DNA of 64,000 nt from Symsagittifera roscoffensis (lineage: Eukaryota; Xenacoelomorpha; Acoela; Convolutidae): positions 68,459,477 through 68,523,476 of the forward strand of contig NC_087066.1 of NCBI RefSeq assembly GCF_963678635.1. The letters are read 5' to 3'. The notes beneath the pieces are model-generated. The model did no database searches. It was not told where the DNA came from and was given only the letters and a program-made list of their open reading frames with translations. The translations under genes and the position numbers were made by a program. Shown here piece by piece: positions 14,950 to 28,740 of the stretch. The first letter of the stretch is position 1. Each line of letters opens with the position of its first letter.

Positions 14950-16710
14950 AAAAATACCACACTAAGGTTTCTCACCGCAATAAACTACGGAAACTATCTC
15001 TTCTCCTAGCTGATGCAAATGTTGAAAGACGTAATCGAGCTCGCGCAAAATTACCACACTAAGGTTTATCACCGCAATAAACTACGGAAACTATCTCTTC
15101 TCCTAGCTGATGCAAATGTTGAAAGACGTAACCGAGCTCGCGCAAAAATACCACACTAAGGTTTCTCACCGCAATAAACTACGGAAACTATCTCTTCTCC
15201 CAGCTGATGCAAATGTTGAAAGACGTAATCGAGCTCGCGCAAAAATACCACACTAAGGTTTTTCACCGCAATAAACTACGGAAACTATCTCTTCTCCTAG
15301 CTGATGCAAATGTTGAAAGATGTAATCGAGCTCGCGCAAAATTACCACACTAAGGTTTATCACCGCAATAAACTACGGAAACTATCTCTTCTCCTAGCTG
15401 ATGCAAATGTTGAAAGACGTAACCGAGCTCGCGCAAAAATACCACACTAAGGTTTCTCACCGCAATAAACTACGGAAACTATCTCTTCTCCTAGCTGATG
15501 CAAATGTTGAAAGACGTAATCGAGCTCGCGCAAAAAAACCACTCTAAGGTTTCTCACCGCAATAAACCACGGAAATTATCTCTTCTCCTAGCTGATGCAA
15601 ATGTTGAAAGACGTAATCGAGCTGGCGCAAAAATACCACACTAAGGTTTTTCACCGCAATAAACTACGGAAACTATCTCTTCTCCTAGCTGATGCAAATG
15701 TTGAAAGATGTAATCGAGCTCGCGCAAAATTACCACACTAAGGTTTATCACCGCAATAAACTACGGAAACTATCTCTTCTCCTAGCTGATGCAAATGTTG
15801 AAAGACGTAACCGAGCTCGCGCAAAAATACCACACTAAGGTTTCTCACCGCAATAAACTACGGAAACTATCTCTTCTCCTAGCTGATGCAAATGTTGAAA
15901 GACGTAACCGAGCTCGCGCAAAAATACCACACTAAGGTTTCTTACCGCAATAAACTACGGATACTATCTCTTCTCCTAGCTGATGCAAATGTTGAAAGAC
16001 GTAATCGAGCTCGCGCAAAAATACCACACTAAGGTTTCTCACCGCAATAAACTACGGAAACTATCTCTTCTCCTAGCTGATGCAAATGTTGAAAGACGTA
16101 ATCGAGCTCGCGCAAAATTACCACACTAAGGTTTATCACCGCAATAAACTACGGAAACTATCTCTTCTCCTAGCTGATGCAAATGTTGAAAGACGTAACC
16201 GAGCTCGCGCAAAAATACCACACTAAGGTTTCTCACCGCAATAAACTACGGAAACTATCTCTTCTCCCAGCTGATGCAAATGTTGAAAGACGTAATCGAG
16301 CTCGCGCAAAAATACCACACTAAGGTTTTTCACCGCAATAAACTACGGAAACTATCTCTTCTCCTAGCTGATGCAAATGTTGAAAGATGTAATCGAGCTC
16401 GCGCAAAATTACCACACTAAGGTTTATCACCGCAATAAACTACGGAAACTATCTCTTCTCCTAGCTGATGCAAATGTTGAAAGACGTAACCGAGCTCGCG
16501 CAAAAATACCACACTAAGGTTTCTCACCGCAATAAACTACGGAAACTATCTCTTCTCCTAGCTGATGCAAATGTTGAAAGACGTAATCGAGCTCGCGCAA
16601 AAAAACCACTCTAAGGTTTCTCACCGCAATAAACCACGGAAATTATCTCTTCTCCTAGCTGATGCAAATGTTGAAAGACGTAATCGAGCTGGCGCAAAAA
16701 TACCACACTA
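14950..16710 (+). repeat. Satellite HOR block, 11-mer (1,067 bp)
   Basis: TTACCACACTAAGG followed by TTTATCACC occurs at 15,051, 15,342, 15,730, 16,118 and 16,409. The pairs 15,051/16,118 and 15,342/16,409 are 1,067 bp apart, as are the ACTCTAAGG variants at 15,541 and 16,608. Eleven monomers make 1,067 bp exactly. Confidence 0.88.
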
Positions 16711-17099
16711 AGGTTTCTCACCGCAATAAACTACGGAAACTATCTCTTCTCCTAGCTGATGCAAATGTTGAAAGACGTAATCGAGCTCGCGCAAAAATAC
16801 CACACTAAGGTTTCTCACCGCAATAAACTACGGAAACTATCTCTTCTCCTAGCTGATGCAAATGTTGAAAGACGTAATCGAGCTCGCGCAAAAATACCAC
16901 ACTAAGGTTTCTCACCGGAATAAACTACGGAAACTATCTCTTATCCTAGCTGATACAAATGTTGAAAGTAGTAATCGAGCTCGTGCAAAAATACCACACT
17001 AAGGTTTATCACCTCAATAAACTACGGAAACTATCTCTTCTCCTAGCTGATGCAAATGCTGAAAGACGTAATCGAGCTGGCGCAAAATTACCACACTAA

Positions 17100-19720
17100 G
17101 GTTTCTCACCGCAATAAACTACGGAAACTATCTCTTCTCCTAGCTGATGCAAATGTTGAAAGACGTAATCGAGCTCGCGCAAAAATACCACACTAAGGTT
17201 TCTCACCGGAATAAACTACGGAAACTATGTCTTCTCCTAGCTGATGCAAATGTTGAAAGACGTAATCGAGCTCGCGCAAAAATACCACACTAAGGTTTTT
17301 CTCACCGCAATAAACTACGGAAACTATCTCTTCTCCTAGCTGATGCAAATGTTGAAAGACGTAATCGAGCTCGCGCAAAAATACCACACTAAGCTTTCTC
17401 ACCGCAATAAACTACGGAAACTATCTCTTCTTCTAGCTGATGCAAATGTTGAAAGACGTAATCGAGCTCGCGCAAAAAAACCACACTAAGGTTTCTTACC
17501 GCAATAAACTACGGAAACTATCTCTTCTCCTAGCTGATGCAAATGTTGAAAGACGTAATCGAGCTCGCGCAAAAATACCACACTAAGGTGTCTCACCGCA
17601 ATAAACTACGGAAACTAACTCTTCTCCTAGCTGATGCAAATGTTGAAAGACGTAATCGAGCTCGCGCAAAAATACCACACTAAGGTTTCTCACCGCAATA
17701 AACTACGGAAACTATTTCTTCTCTAGCTGATGCAAATGTTGAAAGACGTAATCGAGCTCGCGCAAAAATACCACACTAAGGTTTCTCACCGGAATAAACT
17801 ACGGAAACTATGTCTTCTCCTAGCTGATGCAAATGTTGAAAGACGTAATCGAGCTCGCGCAAAAATACCACACTAAGGTTTTTCTCACCGCAATAAACTA
17901 CGGAAACTATCTCTTCTCCTAGCTGATGCAAATGTTGAAAGACGTAATCGAGCTCGCGCAAAAATACCACACTAAGCTTTCTCACCGCAATAAACTACGG
18001 AAACTATCTCTTCTTCTAGCTGATGCAAATGTTGAAAGACGTAATCGAGCTCGCGCAAAAAAACCACACTAAGGTTTCTTACCGCAATAAACTACGGAAA
18101 CTATCTCTTCTCCTAGCTGATGCAAATGTTGAAAGACGTAATCGAGCTCGCGCAAAAATACCACACTAAGGTTTCTCACCGCAATAAACTACGGAAACTA
18201 ACTCTTCTCCTAGCTGATGCAAATGTTGAAAGACGTAATCGAGCTCGCGCAAAAATACCACACTAAGGTTTCTCACCGCAATAAACTACGGAAACTATCT
18301 CTTCTCTAGCTGATGCAAATGTTGAAAGACGTAATCGAGCTCGCGCAAAAATACCACACTAAGGTTTTTCTCACCGCAATAAACTACGGAAACTATCTCT
18401 TCTCCTAGCTGATGCAAATGTTGAAAGACGTAATCGAGCTCGCGCAAAAATACCACACTAAGCTTTCTCACCGCAATAAACTACGGAAACTATCTCTTCT
18501 TCTAGCTGATGCAAATGTTGAAAGACGTAATCGAGCTCGCGCAAAAATACCACACTAAGGTTTCTCACCGGAATAAACTACGGAAACTATGTCTTCTCCT
18601 AGCTGATGCAAATGTTGAAAGACGTAATCGAGCTCGCGCAAAAATACCACACTAAGGTTTTTCTCACCGCAATAAACTACGGAAACTATCTCTTCTCCTA
18701 GCTGATGCAAATGTTGAAAGACGTAATCGAGCTCGCGCAAAAATACCACACTAAGCTTTCTCACCGCAATAAACTACGGAAACTATCTCTTCTTCTAGCT
18801 GATGCAAATGTTGAAAGACGTAATCGAGCTCGCGCAAAAAAACCACACTAAGGTTTCTTACCGCAATAAACTACGGAAACTATCTCTTCTCCTAGCTGAT
18901 GCAAATGTTGAAAGACGTAATCGAGCTCGCGCAAAAATACCACACTAAGGTTTCTCACCGCAATAAGCTACGGAAACTATCTCTTCTCTAGCTGATGTAA
19001 ATGTTGAAAGACGTAATCGAGCTCGCGCAAAAATACCACACTAAGGTTTTTCTCACCGCAATAAACTACGGAAACTATCTCTTCTCCTAGCTGATGCAAA
19101 TGTTGAAAGACGTAATCGAGCTCGCGCAAAAATACCACACTAAGCTTTCTCACCGCAATAAACTACGGAAACTATCTCTTCTTCTAGCTGATGCAAATGT
19201 TGAAAGACGTAATCGAGCTCGCGCAAAAATACCACACTAAGGTTTCTCACCGGAATAAACTACGGAAACTATGTCTTCTCCTAGCTGATGCAAATGTTGA
19301 AAGACGTAATCGAGCTCGCGCAAAAATACCACACTAAGGTTTTTCTCACCGCAATAAACTACGGAAACTATCTCTTCTCCTAGCTGATGCAAATGTTGAA
19401 AGACGTAATCGAGCTCGCGCAAAAATACCACACTAAGCTTTCTCACCGCAATAAACTACGGAAACTATCTCTTCTTCTAGCTGATGCAAATGTTGAAAGA
19501 CGTAATCGAGCTCGCGCAAAAAAACCACACTAAGGTTTCTTACCGCAATAAACTACGGAAACTATCTCTTCTCCTAGCTGATGCAAATGTTGAAAGACGT
19601 AATCGAGCTCGCGCAAAAATACCACACTAAGGTTTCTCACCGCAATAAACTACGGAAACTAACTCTTCTCCTAGCTGATGCAAATGTTGAAAGACGTAAT
19701 CGAGCTCGCGCAAAAATACC
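17100..19720 (+). repeat. Satellite HOR block with 6-, 7- and 8-monomer spacings and a TT-insertion marker
   Basis: A cassette of CCGGAATAAAC with CTATGTCTTC, then AAGGTTTTTCTCACC (two extra T), then CTAAGCTTTC and TTCTTCTAGC, recurs four times. Its copies start at about 17,193, 17,776, 18,555 and 19,237. The spacings of 583, 779 and 682 bp equal 6, 8 and 7 monomers plus net small indels. The marker order is conserved while copy number between markers varies, as expected from unequal exchange. Confidence 0.82.
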
Positions 19721-19723
19721 ACA

Positions 19724-20760
19724 CTAAGGTTTCTCACCGCAATAAACTACGGAAACTATCTCTTCTCTAGCTGATGCAAATGTTGAAAGACGTAATCGAG
19801 CTCGCGCAAAAATACCACACTTAGGTTTCTCACCGCAATAAACTACGGAAACCATCTCTTCTCCTAGCTGATGCAAATGTCGAAAGACGTAATCGAGCTC
19901 GCGCAAAAATGCCACACTAAGGTTTCTCACCGCAATAAACTACGGAAACTATCTCTTCTCCTAGCTGATGCAAATGTTGAAAGACGTAATCGAGCTCGCG
20001 CAAAAATACCACACTTAGGTTTCTCACCGCAATAAACTACGGAAACCATCTCTTCTCCTAGCTGATGCAAATGTCGAAAGACGTAATCGAGCTCGCGCAA
20101 AAATGCCACACTAAGGTTTCTCACCGCAATAAACTACAGAAACTATCTCTTCTCCCAGCTGATGCAAATGTTGAAGGACGTAATCGAGCTCGCGCAAAAA
20201 TACCACACTAAGGTTTCTCACCGCAATAAACTACGGAAACTAACTCTTCTCCTAGCTGATGCAAATGTTGAAAGACGTAATCGAGCTCGCGCAAAAATAC
20301 CACACTAAGGTTTCTCACCGCAATAAACTACGGAAACTATCTCTTCTCTAGCTGATGCAAATGTTGAAAGACGTAATCGAGCTCGCGCAAAAATACCACA
20401 CTAAGGTTTCTCACCGCAATAAACTACGGAAACTATCTCTTCTCCTAGCTGATGCAAATGTTGAAAGACGTAATCGACCTCGCGCAAAAATACCACACTA
20501 AGGTTTCTCACCGCAATAAACTACGGAAACTATCTCTTCTCCTAGCTGATGCAAATGTTGAAAGACGTAATCGAGCTCGCGCAAAAATACCACACTTAGG
20601 TTTCTCACCGCAATAAACTACGGAAACCATCTCTTCTCCTAGCTGATGCAAATGTCGAAAGACGTAATCGAGCTCGCGCAAAAATGCCACACTAAGGTTT
20701 CTCACCGCAATAAACTACAGAAACTATCACTTCTCCCAGCTGATGCAAATGTTGAAGGAC
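19724..20760 (+). repeat. Satellite HOR block, 6-mer (581 bp)
   Basis: The set CACACTTAGG, GGAAACCATC, ATGTCGAAAG and AAATGCCACAC appears near 19,927-20,120 and again near 20,508-20,700. The copies are 581 bp apart, six monomers minus one base. A further partial copy of the set starts near 19,724. Confidence 0.8.
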
Positions 20761-21349
20761 GTAATCGAGCTCGCGCAAAAATACCACACTAAGGTTTCTC
20801 ACCGCAATAAACTACGGAAACTATCTCTTTTTCTAGCTGATGCAAATGTTGAAAGACGCAATCGAGCTCGCGCAAAAAAACCACACTAAGGTTTCTCACC
20901 GCAATAAACTACGGAAACTATCTCTTCTCCTAGCTGATGCAAATGTTGAAAGACGTAATTGAGCTCGCGCAAAAATACCACACTAAGGTTTCTCACCGCA
21001 ATAAACTACGAAAACTATCTCTTCTCCTAGCTGATGCAAATGTTGAAAGACGTGATCGAGCTCGCGCAAGAATACCACACTAAGTTTTCTCACCGCAATA
21101 AACTACGGACACTATCTCTTCTCCTAGCTGATGCAAATGTTGAAAGACGTAATCGAGCTCGCGCAAAAATACCACACTAAGGTTTCTCACCGCAATAAAC
21201 TTCGGAAACTATCCCTTCTCCTAGCTGATGCAAATGTTGAAAGACGTAATCGAGCTCGCGCAAAAATACCGCACTAAGGTTTCTCACCGCAATAAACTAC
21301 GGAAACTATCTCTTCTCCTAGCTGATGCAAATGTTGAAAGACGTAATCG

Positions 21350-24300
21350 AGCTCGCGCAAAAATACCACACTAAGGTTTCTCACCGCAATAAACTACAGA
21401 AACTCTCTCTTCTCTAGCTGATGCAAATGTTGAAAGACGTAATCGAGCTCGCGCAAAAATACCACACTAAGGTTTCTCACCGCAATAAACTACGGAAATT
21501 ATCTCTTCTCCTAGCTGATGCAAATGTTGAAAGACGTAACCGAGCTCGCGCAAAAATACCACACTAAGGTTTCTCACCGCAATAAACTACGGAAACTATC
21601 TCTTCTCCTAGCTGATGCAAATGTTGAAAGACGTAATCCAGCTCGCGCAAAAATACCACACTAAAATTTCTCACCGCAATAAACTACGGAAACTATATCT
21701 TCTCCTAGCTGATGCAAATGTTGAAAGACGTAATCGAGCTCGCGCAAAATTACCACACTAAGGTTTCTCACCGCAATCAACTACGGAAATTATCTCTTCT
21801 CCTAGCTGATGCAAGTGTTGAAACACGTAATCGAGCTCGCGCAAAAATACCACACTAAGGTTTCTCACCGCAATAAACTACGGAAACTATCTCTTCTCCT
21901 AGCTGATGCAAATGTTGAAAGAAGTAATCGAGCTCGCGCAAAAATACCACACTAAGGTTTCTCACCGCAATAAACTACGGAAACTATCTCTTCTCCTAGC
22001 TGATGCAAATGTTGAAAGACGTAATCGAGCTCGCGCAAAAATACCACACTAAGGTTTCTCACCGCAATAAACTACAGAAACTCTCTCTTCTCTAGCTGAT
22101 GCAAATGTTGAAAGACGTAATCGAGCTCGCGCAAAAATACCACACTAAGATTTCTCACCGCATTAAACTACGGAAATTATCTCTTCTCCTAGCTGATGCA
22201 AATGTTGAAAGACGTAACCGAGCTCGCGCAAAAATACCACACTAAGGTTTCTCACCGCAATAAACTACGGAAACTATATCTTCTCCTAGCTGATGCAAAT
22301 GTTGAAAGACGTAATCCAGCTCGCGCAAAAATACCACACTAAAATTTCTCACCGCAATAAACTACGGAAACTATATCTTCTCCTAGCTGATGCAAATGTT
22401 GAAAGACGTAATCGAGCTCGCGCAAAATTACCACACTAAGGTTTCTCACCGCAATCAACTACGGAAATTATCTCTTCTCCTAGCTGATGCAAGTGTTGAA
22501 ACACGTAATCGAGCTCGCGCAAAAATACCACACTAAGGTTTCTCACCGCAATAAACTACGGAAACTATCTCTTCTCCTAGCTGATGCAAATGTTGAAAGA
22601 AGTAATCGAGCTCGCGCAAAAATACCACACTAAGGTTTCTCACCGCAATAAACTACGGAAACTATCTCTTCTCCTAGCTGATGCAAATGTTGAAAGACGT
22701 AATCGAGCTCGCGCAAAAATACCACACTAAGGTTTCTCACCGCAATAAACTACAGAAACTCTCTCTTCTCTAGCTGATGCAAATGTTGAAAGACGTAATC
22801 GAGCTCGCGCAAAAATACCACACTAAGGTTTCTCACCGCAATAAACTACGGAAATTATCTCTTCTCCTAGCTGATGCAAATGTTGAAAGACGTAACCGAG
22901 CTCGCGCAAAAATACCACACTAAGGTTTCTCACCGCAATAAACTACGGAAACTATCTCTTCTCCTAGCTGATGCAAATGTTGAAAGACGTAATCCAGCTC
23001 GCGCAAAAATACCACACTAAAATTTCTCACCGCAATAAACTACGGAAACTATATCTTCTCCTAGCTGATGCAAATGTTGAAAGACGTAATCGAGCTCGCG
23101 CAAAATTACCACACTAAGGTTTCTCACCGCAATCAACTACGGAAATTATCTCTTCTCCTAGCTGATGCAAGTGTTGAAACACGTAATCGAGCTCGCGCAA
23201 AAATACCACACTAAGGTTTCTCACCGCAATAAACTACGGAAACTATCTCTTCTCCTAGCTGATGCAAATGTTGAAAGAAGTAATCGAGCTCGCGCAAAAA
23301 TACCACACTAAGGTTTCTCACCGCAATAAACTACGGAAACTACCTCTTCTCCTAGCTGATGCAAAAAATGAAAGACGTAATCGAGCTCGCGCAAAATTAC
23401 CACACTAAGGTTTCTCACCGCAATAAACTACGGAAACTATCTCTTCTCCTAGCTGATGCAAATGTTGAAAGACGTAATCGAGCTCGCGCAAAAATACCAC
23501 ACTAAGGTTTCTCACCGCAATAAGCTACGGAAACTATCTCTTCTCCTAGCTGATGCAAATGTTGAAAGACGTAATCGAGCTCGCGCAAAAATAGCACACT
23601 AAGGTTTCTCACCGCAATAAACTACGGAAACTATCTCTTCTCCTAGCTGATGCAAATGTTGAAAGACGTAATCGAGCTCTCGCAAAAATGACACACTAAG
23701 GTTTCTCACCGCAATAAACTACGGAAACTATCTCTTCTCCTAACTGATGCAAATGTTGAAAGACGTAATCGTGCTCGCGCAAAAAGACCACACTAAGGTT
23801 TTCATCGCAATAAACTACGGAAACCATCTCTTCTCCTGGCTTGTGCAAATGTTGAAAGACGTAATCGAGCTCGCGCAAAAATACCACACTAAGGTTTCTC
23901 ACCGCAATAAACTACGGAAACTCTCTCTTCTCTAGCTGATGCAAATGTTGAAAGATGTAATCGAGCTCGCGCAAAAATACCACACTAGGGTTTCTCACCG
24001 CAATAAAATGCGGAAATTATCTCTTCTCCTAGCTGATGCAAACTTGAAAGACGTAATCGAGCTCGCGCAAAAACACCACACTAAGTTTTCTCACCGCAAT
24101 AAACTACGGAAACTATCTCTTCTCCTAGCAGATGCAAATGTTGAAAGACGTAATCGAGCTCGCGCAAAATTACCACACTAAGGTTTCTCACCGCAATCAA
24201 CTACGGAAATTATCTCTTCTCCTAGCTGATGCAAGTGTTGAAACACGTAATCGAGCTCGCGCAAAAATACCACACTAAGGTTTCTCACCGCAATAAACTA

Positions 24301-26690
24301 CGGAAACTATCTCTTCTCCTAGCTGATGCAAGTGTTGAAACACGTAATCGAGCTCGCGCAAAAATACCACACTAAGGTTTCTCACCGCAATAAACTACGG
24401 AAACTATCTCTTCTCCTAGCTGATGCAAATGTTGAAAGAAGTAATCGAGCTCGCGCAAAAATACCACACTAAGGTTTCTCACCGCAATAAACTACGGAAA
24501 CTATCTCTTCTCCTAGCTGATGCAAATGTTGAAAGACGTAATCGAGCTCGCGCAAAAATACCACACTAAGGTTTCTCACCGCAATAAACTACAGAAACTC
24601 TCTCTTCTCTAGCTGATGCAAATGTTGAAAGACGTAATCGAGCTCGCGCAAAAATACCACACTAAGATTTCTCACCGCATTAAACTACGGAAATTATCTC
24701 TTCTCCTAGCTGATGCAAATGTTGAAAGACGTAACCGAGCTCGCGCAAAAATACCACACTAAGGTTTCTCACCGCAATAAACTACGGAAACTATATCTTC
24801 TCCTAGCTGATGCAAATGTTGAAAGACGTAATCCAGCTCGCGCAAAAATACCACACTAAAATTTCTCACCGCAATAAACTACGGAAACTATATCTTCTCC
24901 TAGCTGATGCAAATGTTGAAAGACGTAATCGAGCTCGCGCAAAATTACCACACTAAGGTTTCTCACCGCAATCAACTACGGAAATTATCTCTTCTCCTAG
25001 CTGATGCAAGTGTTGAAACACGTAATCGAGCTCGCGCAAAAATACCACACTAAGGTTTCTCACCGCAATAAACTACGGAAACTATCTCTTCTCCTAGCTG
25101 ATGCAAATGTTGAAAGAAGTAATCGAGCTCGCGCAAAAATACCACACTAAGGTTTCTCACCGCAATAAACTACGGAAACTATCTCTTCTCCTAGCTGATG
25201 CAAATGTTGAAAGACGTAATCGCGCTCGCGCAAAAATACCACACTAAGGTTTCTCACCGCAATAAACTACAGAAACTCTCTCTTCTCTAGCTGATGCAAA
25301 TGTTGAAAGACGTAATCGAGCTCGCGCAAAAATACCACACTAAGGTTTCTCACCGCAATAAACTACGGAAATTATCTCTTCTCCTAGCTGATGCAAATGT
25401 TGAAAGACGTAACCGAGCTCGCGCAAAAATACCACACTAAGGTTTCTCACCGCAATAAACTACGGAAACTATCTCTTCTCCTAGCTGATGCAAATGTTGA
25501 AAGACGTAATCCAGCTCGCGCAAAAATACCACACTAAAATTTCTCACCGCAATAAACTACGGAAACTATATCTTCTCCTAGCTGATGCAAATGTTGAAAG
25601 ACGTAATCGAGCTCGCGCAAAAATACCACACTAAGGTTTCTCACCGCAATCAACTACGGAAATTATCTCTTCTCCTAGCTGATGCAAGTGTTGAAACACG
25701 TAATCGAGCTCGCGCAAAAATACCACACTAAGGTTTCTCACCGCAATAAACTACGGAAACTATCTCTTCTCCTAGCTGATGCAAATGTTGAAAGAAGTAA
25801 TCGAGCTCGCGCAAAAATACCACACTAAGGTTTCTCACCGCAATAAACTACGGAAACTACCTCTTCTCCTAGCTGATGCAAAAAATGAAAGACGTAATCG
25901 AGCTCGCGCAAAATTACCACACTAAGGTTTCTCACCGCAATAAACTACGGAAACTATCTCTTCTCCTAGCTGATGCAAATGTTGAAAGACGTAATCGAGC
26001 TCGCGCAAAAATACCACACTAAGGTTTCTCACCGCAATAAGCTACGGAAACTATCTCTTCTCCTAGCTGATGCAAATGTTGAAAGACGTAATCGAGCTCG
26101 CGCAAAAATAGCACACTAAGGTTTCTCACCGCAATAAACTACGGAAACTATCTCTTCTCCTAGCTGATGCAAATGTTGAAAGACGTAATCGAGCTCTCGC
26201 AAAAATGACACACTAAGGTTTCTCACCGCAATAAACTACGGAAACTATCTCTTCTCCTAACTGATGCAAATGTTGAAAGACGTAATCGTGCTCGCGCAAA
26301 AAGACCACACTAAGGTTTTCATCGCAATAAACTACGGAAACCATCTCTTCTCCTGGCTTGTGCAAATGTTGAAAGACGTAATCGAGCTCGCGCAAAAATA
26401 CCACACTAAGGTTTCTCACCGCAATAAACTACGGAAACTCTCTCTTCTCTAGCTGATGCAAATGTTGAAAGATGTAATCGAGCTCGCGCAAAAATACCAC
26501 ACTAGGGTTTCTCACCGCAATAAAATACGGAAATTATCTCTTCTCCTAGCTGATGCAAACTTGAAAGACGTAATCGAGCTCGCGCAAAAACACCACACTA
26601 AGTTTTCTCACCGCAATAAACTACGGAAACTATCTCTTCTCCTAGCAGATGCAAATGTTGAAAGACGTAACCGAGCTCGCGCAAAAATAC
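21350..26690 (+). repeat. Nested satellite HORs: 7-mer (678 bp) inside a 26-mer segmental duplication (2,517 bp)
   Basis: CTACAGAAACTCTC occurs at 21,394, 22,072, 22,750, 24,589 and 25,267. Spacing is 678 bp within each half, and 2,517 bp between halves (22,072 to 24,589, and 22,750 to 25,267). The odd GCAAAAAATG variant at 23,361 and 25,878 is also 2,517 bp apart. A distinctive cassette with GTTTTCATCGC and GGCTTGTGC occurs near 23,800 and 26,315. The two long copies span about 21,750-24,170 and 24,170-26,690. The second carries one extra monomer with GCAAGTGTTG at its start. Confidence 0.88.
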
Positions 26691-28740
26691 CACACTAAGG
26701 TTTCTCACCGCAATAAACTACGGAAACTATCTCTTCTCCTAGCTGATGCAAATCTTGAAAGACGTAATCGAGCTCGCGCAAAATACCACACTAAGGTTTC
26801 TCACAGCAATAAACTACGGAAACTATCTCTTCTCCTAGCTGATGCAAATGTTGAAAGACGTAATCGAGCTCGCGCAAAAATACCACACTAACGTTTCTCA
26901 CCGCAATAAACTACGGAAACTATCTCTTCTCCTAGCTGATGCAAATGTTGAAAGACGTAATCGAGCTCGCGCAAAAATACCACACTAAGGTTTCTCACCG
27001 CAATAAACTACGGAAACTATCTCTTCTCCTAGCTGATGCAAATGTTGAAAGACATAATCGAGCTCGCGCAAAAATACCACACTAGGGTTTCTCACCGCAA
27101 TAAACTACGGAAACCATCTCTTCTCCTAGCTTGTGCAAATGTTGAAAGACGTAATCGAGCTCGCGCAAAAATACCACACTAAGGTTTCTCACCGCAATAA
27201 ACTACGGAAACTCTCTCTTCTCTAGCTGATGCAAATGTTGAAAGATGTAATCGAGCTCGCGCAAAAAAACACACTAGGGGGGTTTCTCACAGCAATAAAC
27301 TACGGAAACTATCTCTTCTCCTAGCTGATGCAAATGTTGAAAGACGTAATCGAGCTCGCGCAAAATACCACACTAAGGTTTCTCACAGCAATAAACTACG
27401 GAAACTATCTCTTCTCCTAGCTGATGCAAATGTTGAAAGACGTAATCGAGCTCGCGCAAAAATACCACACTAACGTTTCTCACCGCAATAAACTACGGAA
27501 ACTATCTCTTCTCCTAGCTGATGCAAATGTTGAAAGACGTAATCGAGCTCGCGCAAAAATACCACACTAAGGTTTCTCACCGCAATAAACTACGGAAACT
27601 ATCTCTTCTCCTAGCTGATGCAAATGTTGAAAGACATAATCGAGCTCGCGCAAAAATACCACACTAGGGTTTCTCACCGCAATAAACTACGGAAACCATC
27701 TCTTCTCCTAGCTTGTGCAAATGTTGAAAGACGTAATCGAGCTCGCGCAAAAATACCACACTAAGGTTTCTCACCGCAATAAACTACGGAAACTCTCTCT
27801 TCTCTAGCTGATGCAAATGTTGAAAGATGTAATCGAGCTCGCGCAAAAAAACACACTAGGGGGGTTTCTCACAGCAATAAACTACGGAAACTATCTCTTC
27901 TCCTAGCTGATGCAAATGTTGAAAGACGTAATCGAGCTCGCGCAAAAATACCACACTAAGGTTTCTCACCGCAATAAACTACGGAAACTATCTCTTCTCC
28001 TAGCTGATGCAAATGTTGAAAGACGTAATCGAGCTCGCGCAAAAATACCACACTAAGGTTTCTCACCGCAATAAACTACGGAAACTCTCTCTCTTCTCTA
28101 GCTGATGCAAATGTTGAAAGATGTAATCGAGCTCGCGCAAAAATACCACACTAGGGTTTCTCACCGCAATAAACTACGGAAACCATCTCTTCTCCTAGCT
28201 TGTGCAAATGTTGAAAGACGTAATCGAGCTCGCGCAAAAATACCACACTAAGGTTTCTCACCGCAATAAACTACGGAAACTCTCTCTTCTCTAGCTGATG
28301 CAAATGTTGAAAGATGTAATCGAGCTCGCGCAAAAAAAACACACTAGGGTTTCTCACCGCAATAAACTACGGAAATTATCTCTTCTCCTAGCTGATGCAA
28401 AATTGAAAGACATAATCGAGCTCGCGCAAAAACACCACACTAAGTTTTCTCACCGCAATAAACTACGGAAACTATCTCTTCTCCTAGCAGATGCAAATGT
28501 TGAAAGACGTAACCGAGCTCGCGCAAAAATACCACACTAAGGTTTCTCACCGCAATAAACTACGGAAACTATCTCTTCTCCTAGCTGATGCAAATCTTGA
28601 AAGACGTAATCGAGCTCACGCAAAATACCACACTAAGGTTTCTCACAGCAATAAACTACGGAAACTATCTCTTCTCCTAGCTGATGCAAATGTTGAAAGA
28701 CGTAATCGAGCTCGCGCAAAAATACCACACTAAGGTTTCT
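26690..28740 (+). repeat. Satellite HOR block, 6-mer (582 bp) marked by a GGGGGG insertion
   Basis: AACACACTAGGGGGG followed by TTTCTCACAGC occurs in monomers starting at about 27,259 and 27,841, exactly 582 bp apart. A flanking cassette with GCAGATGCAAATG is repeated 1,842 bp apart (26,649 and 28,491). Confidence 0.8.
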
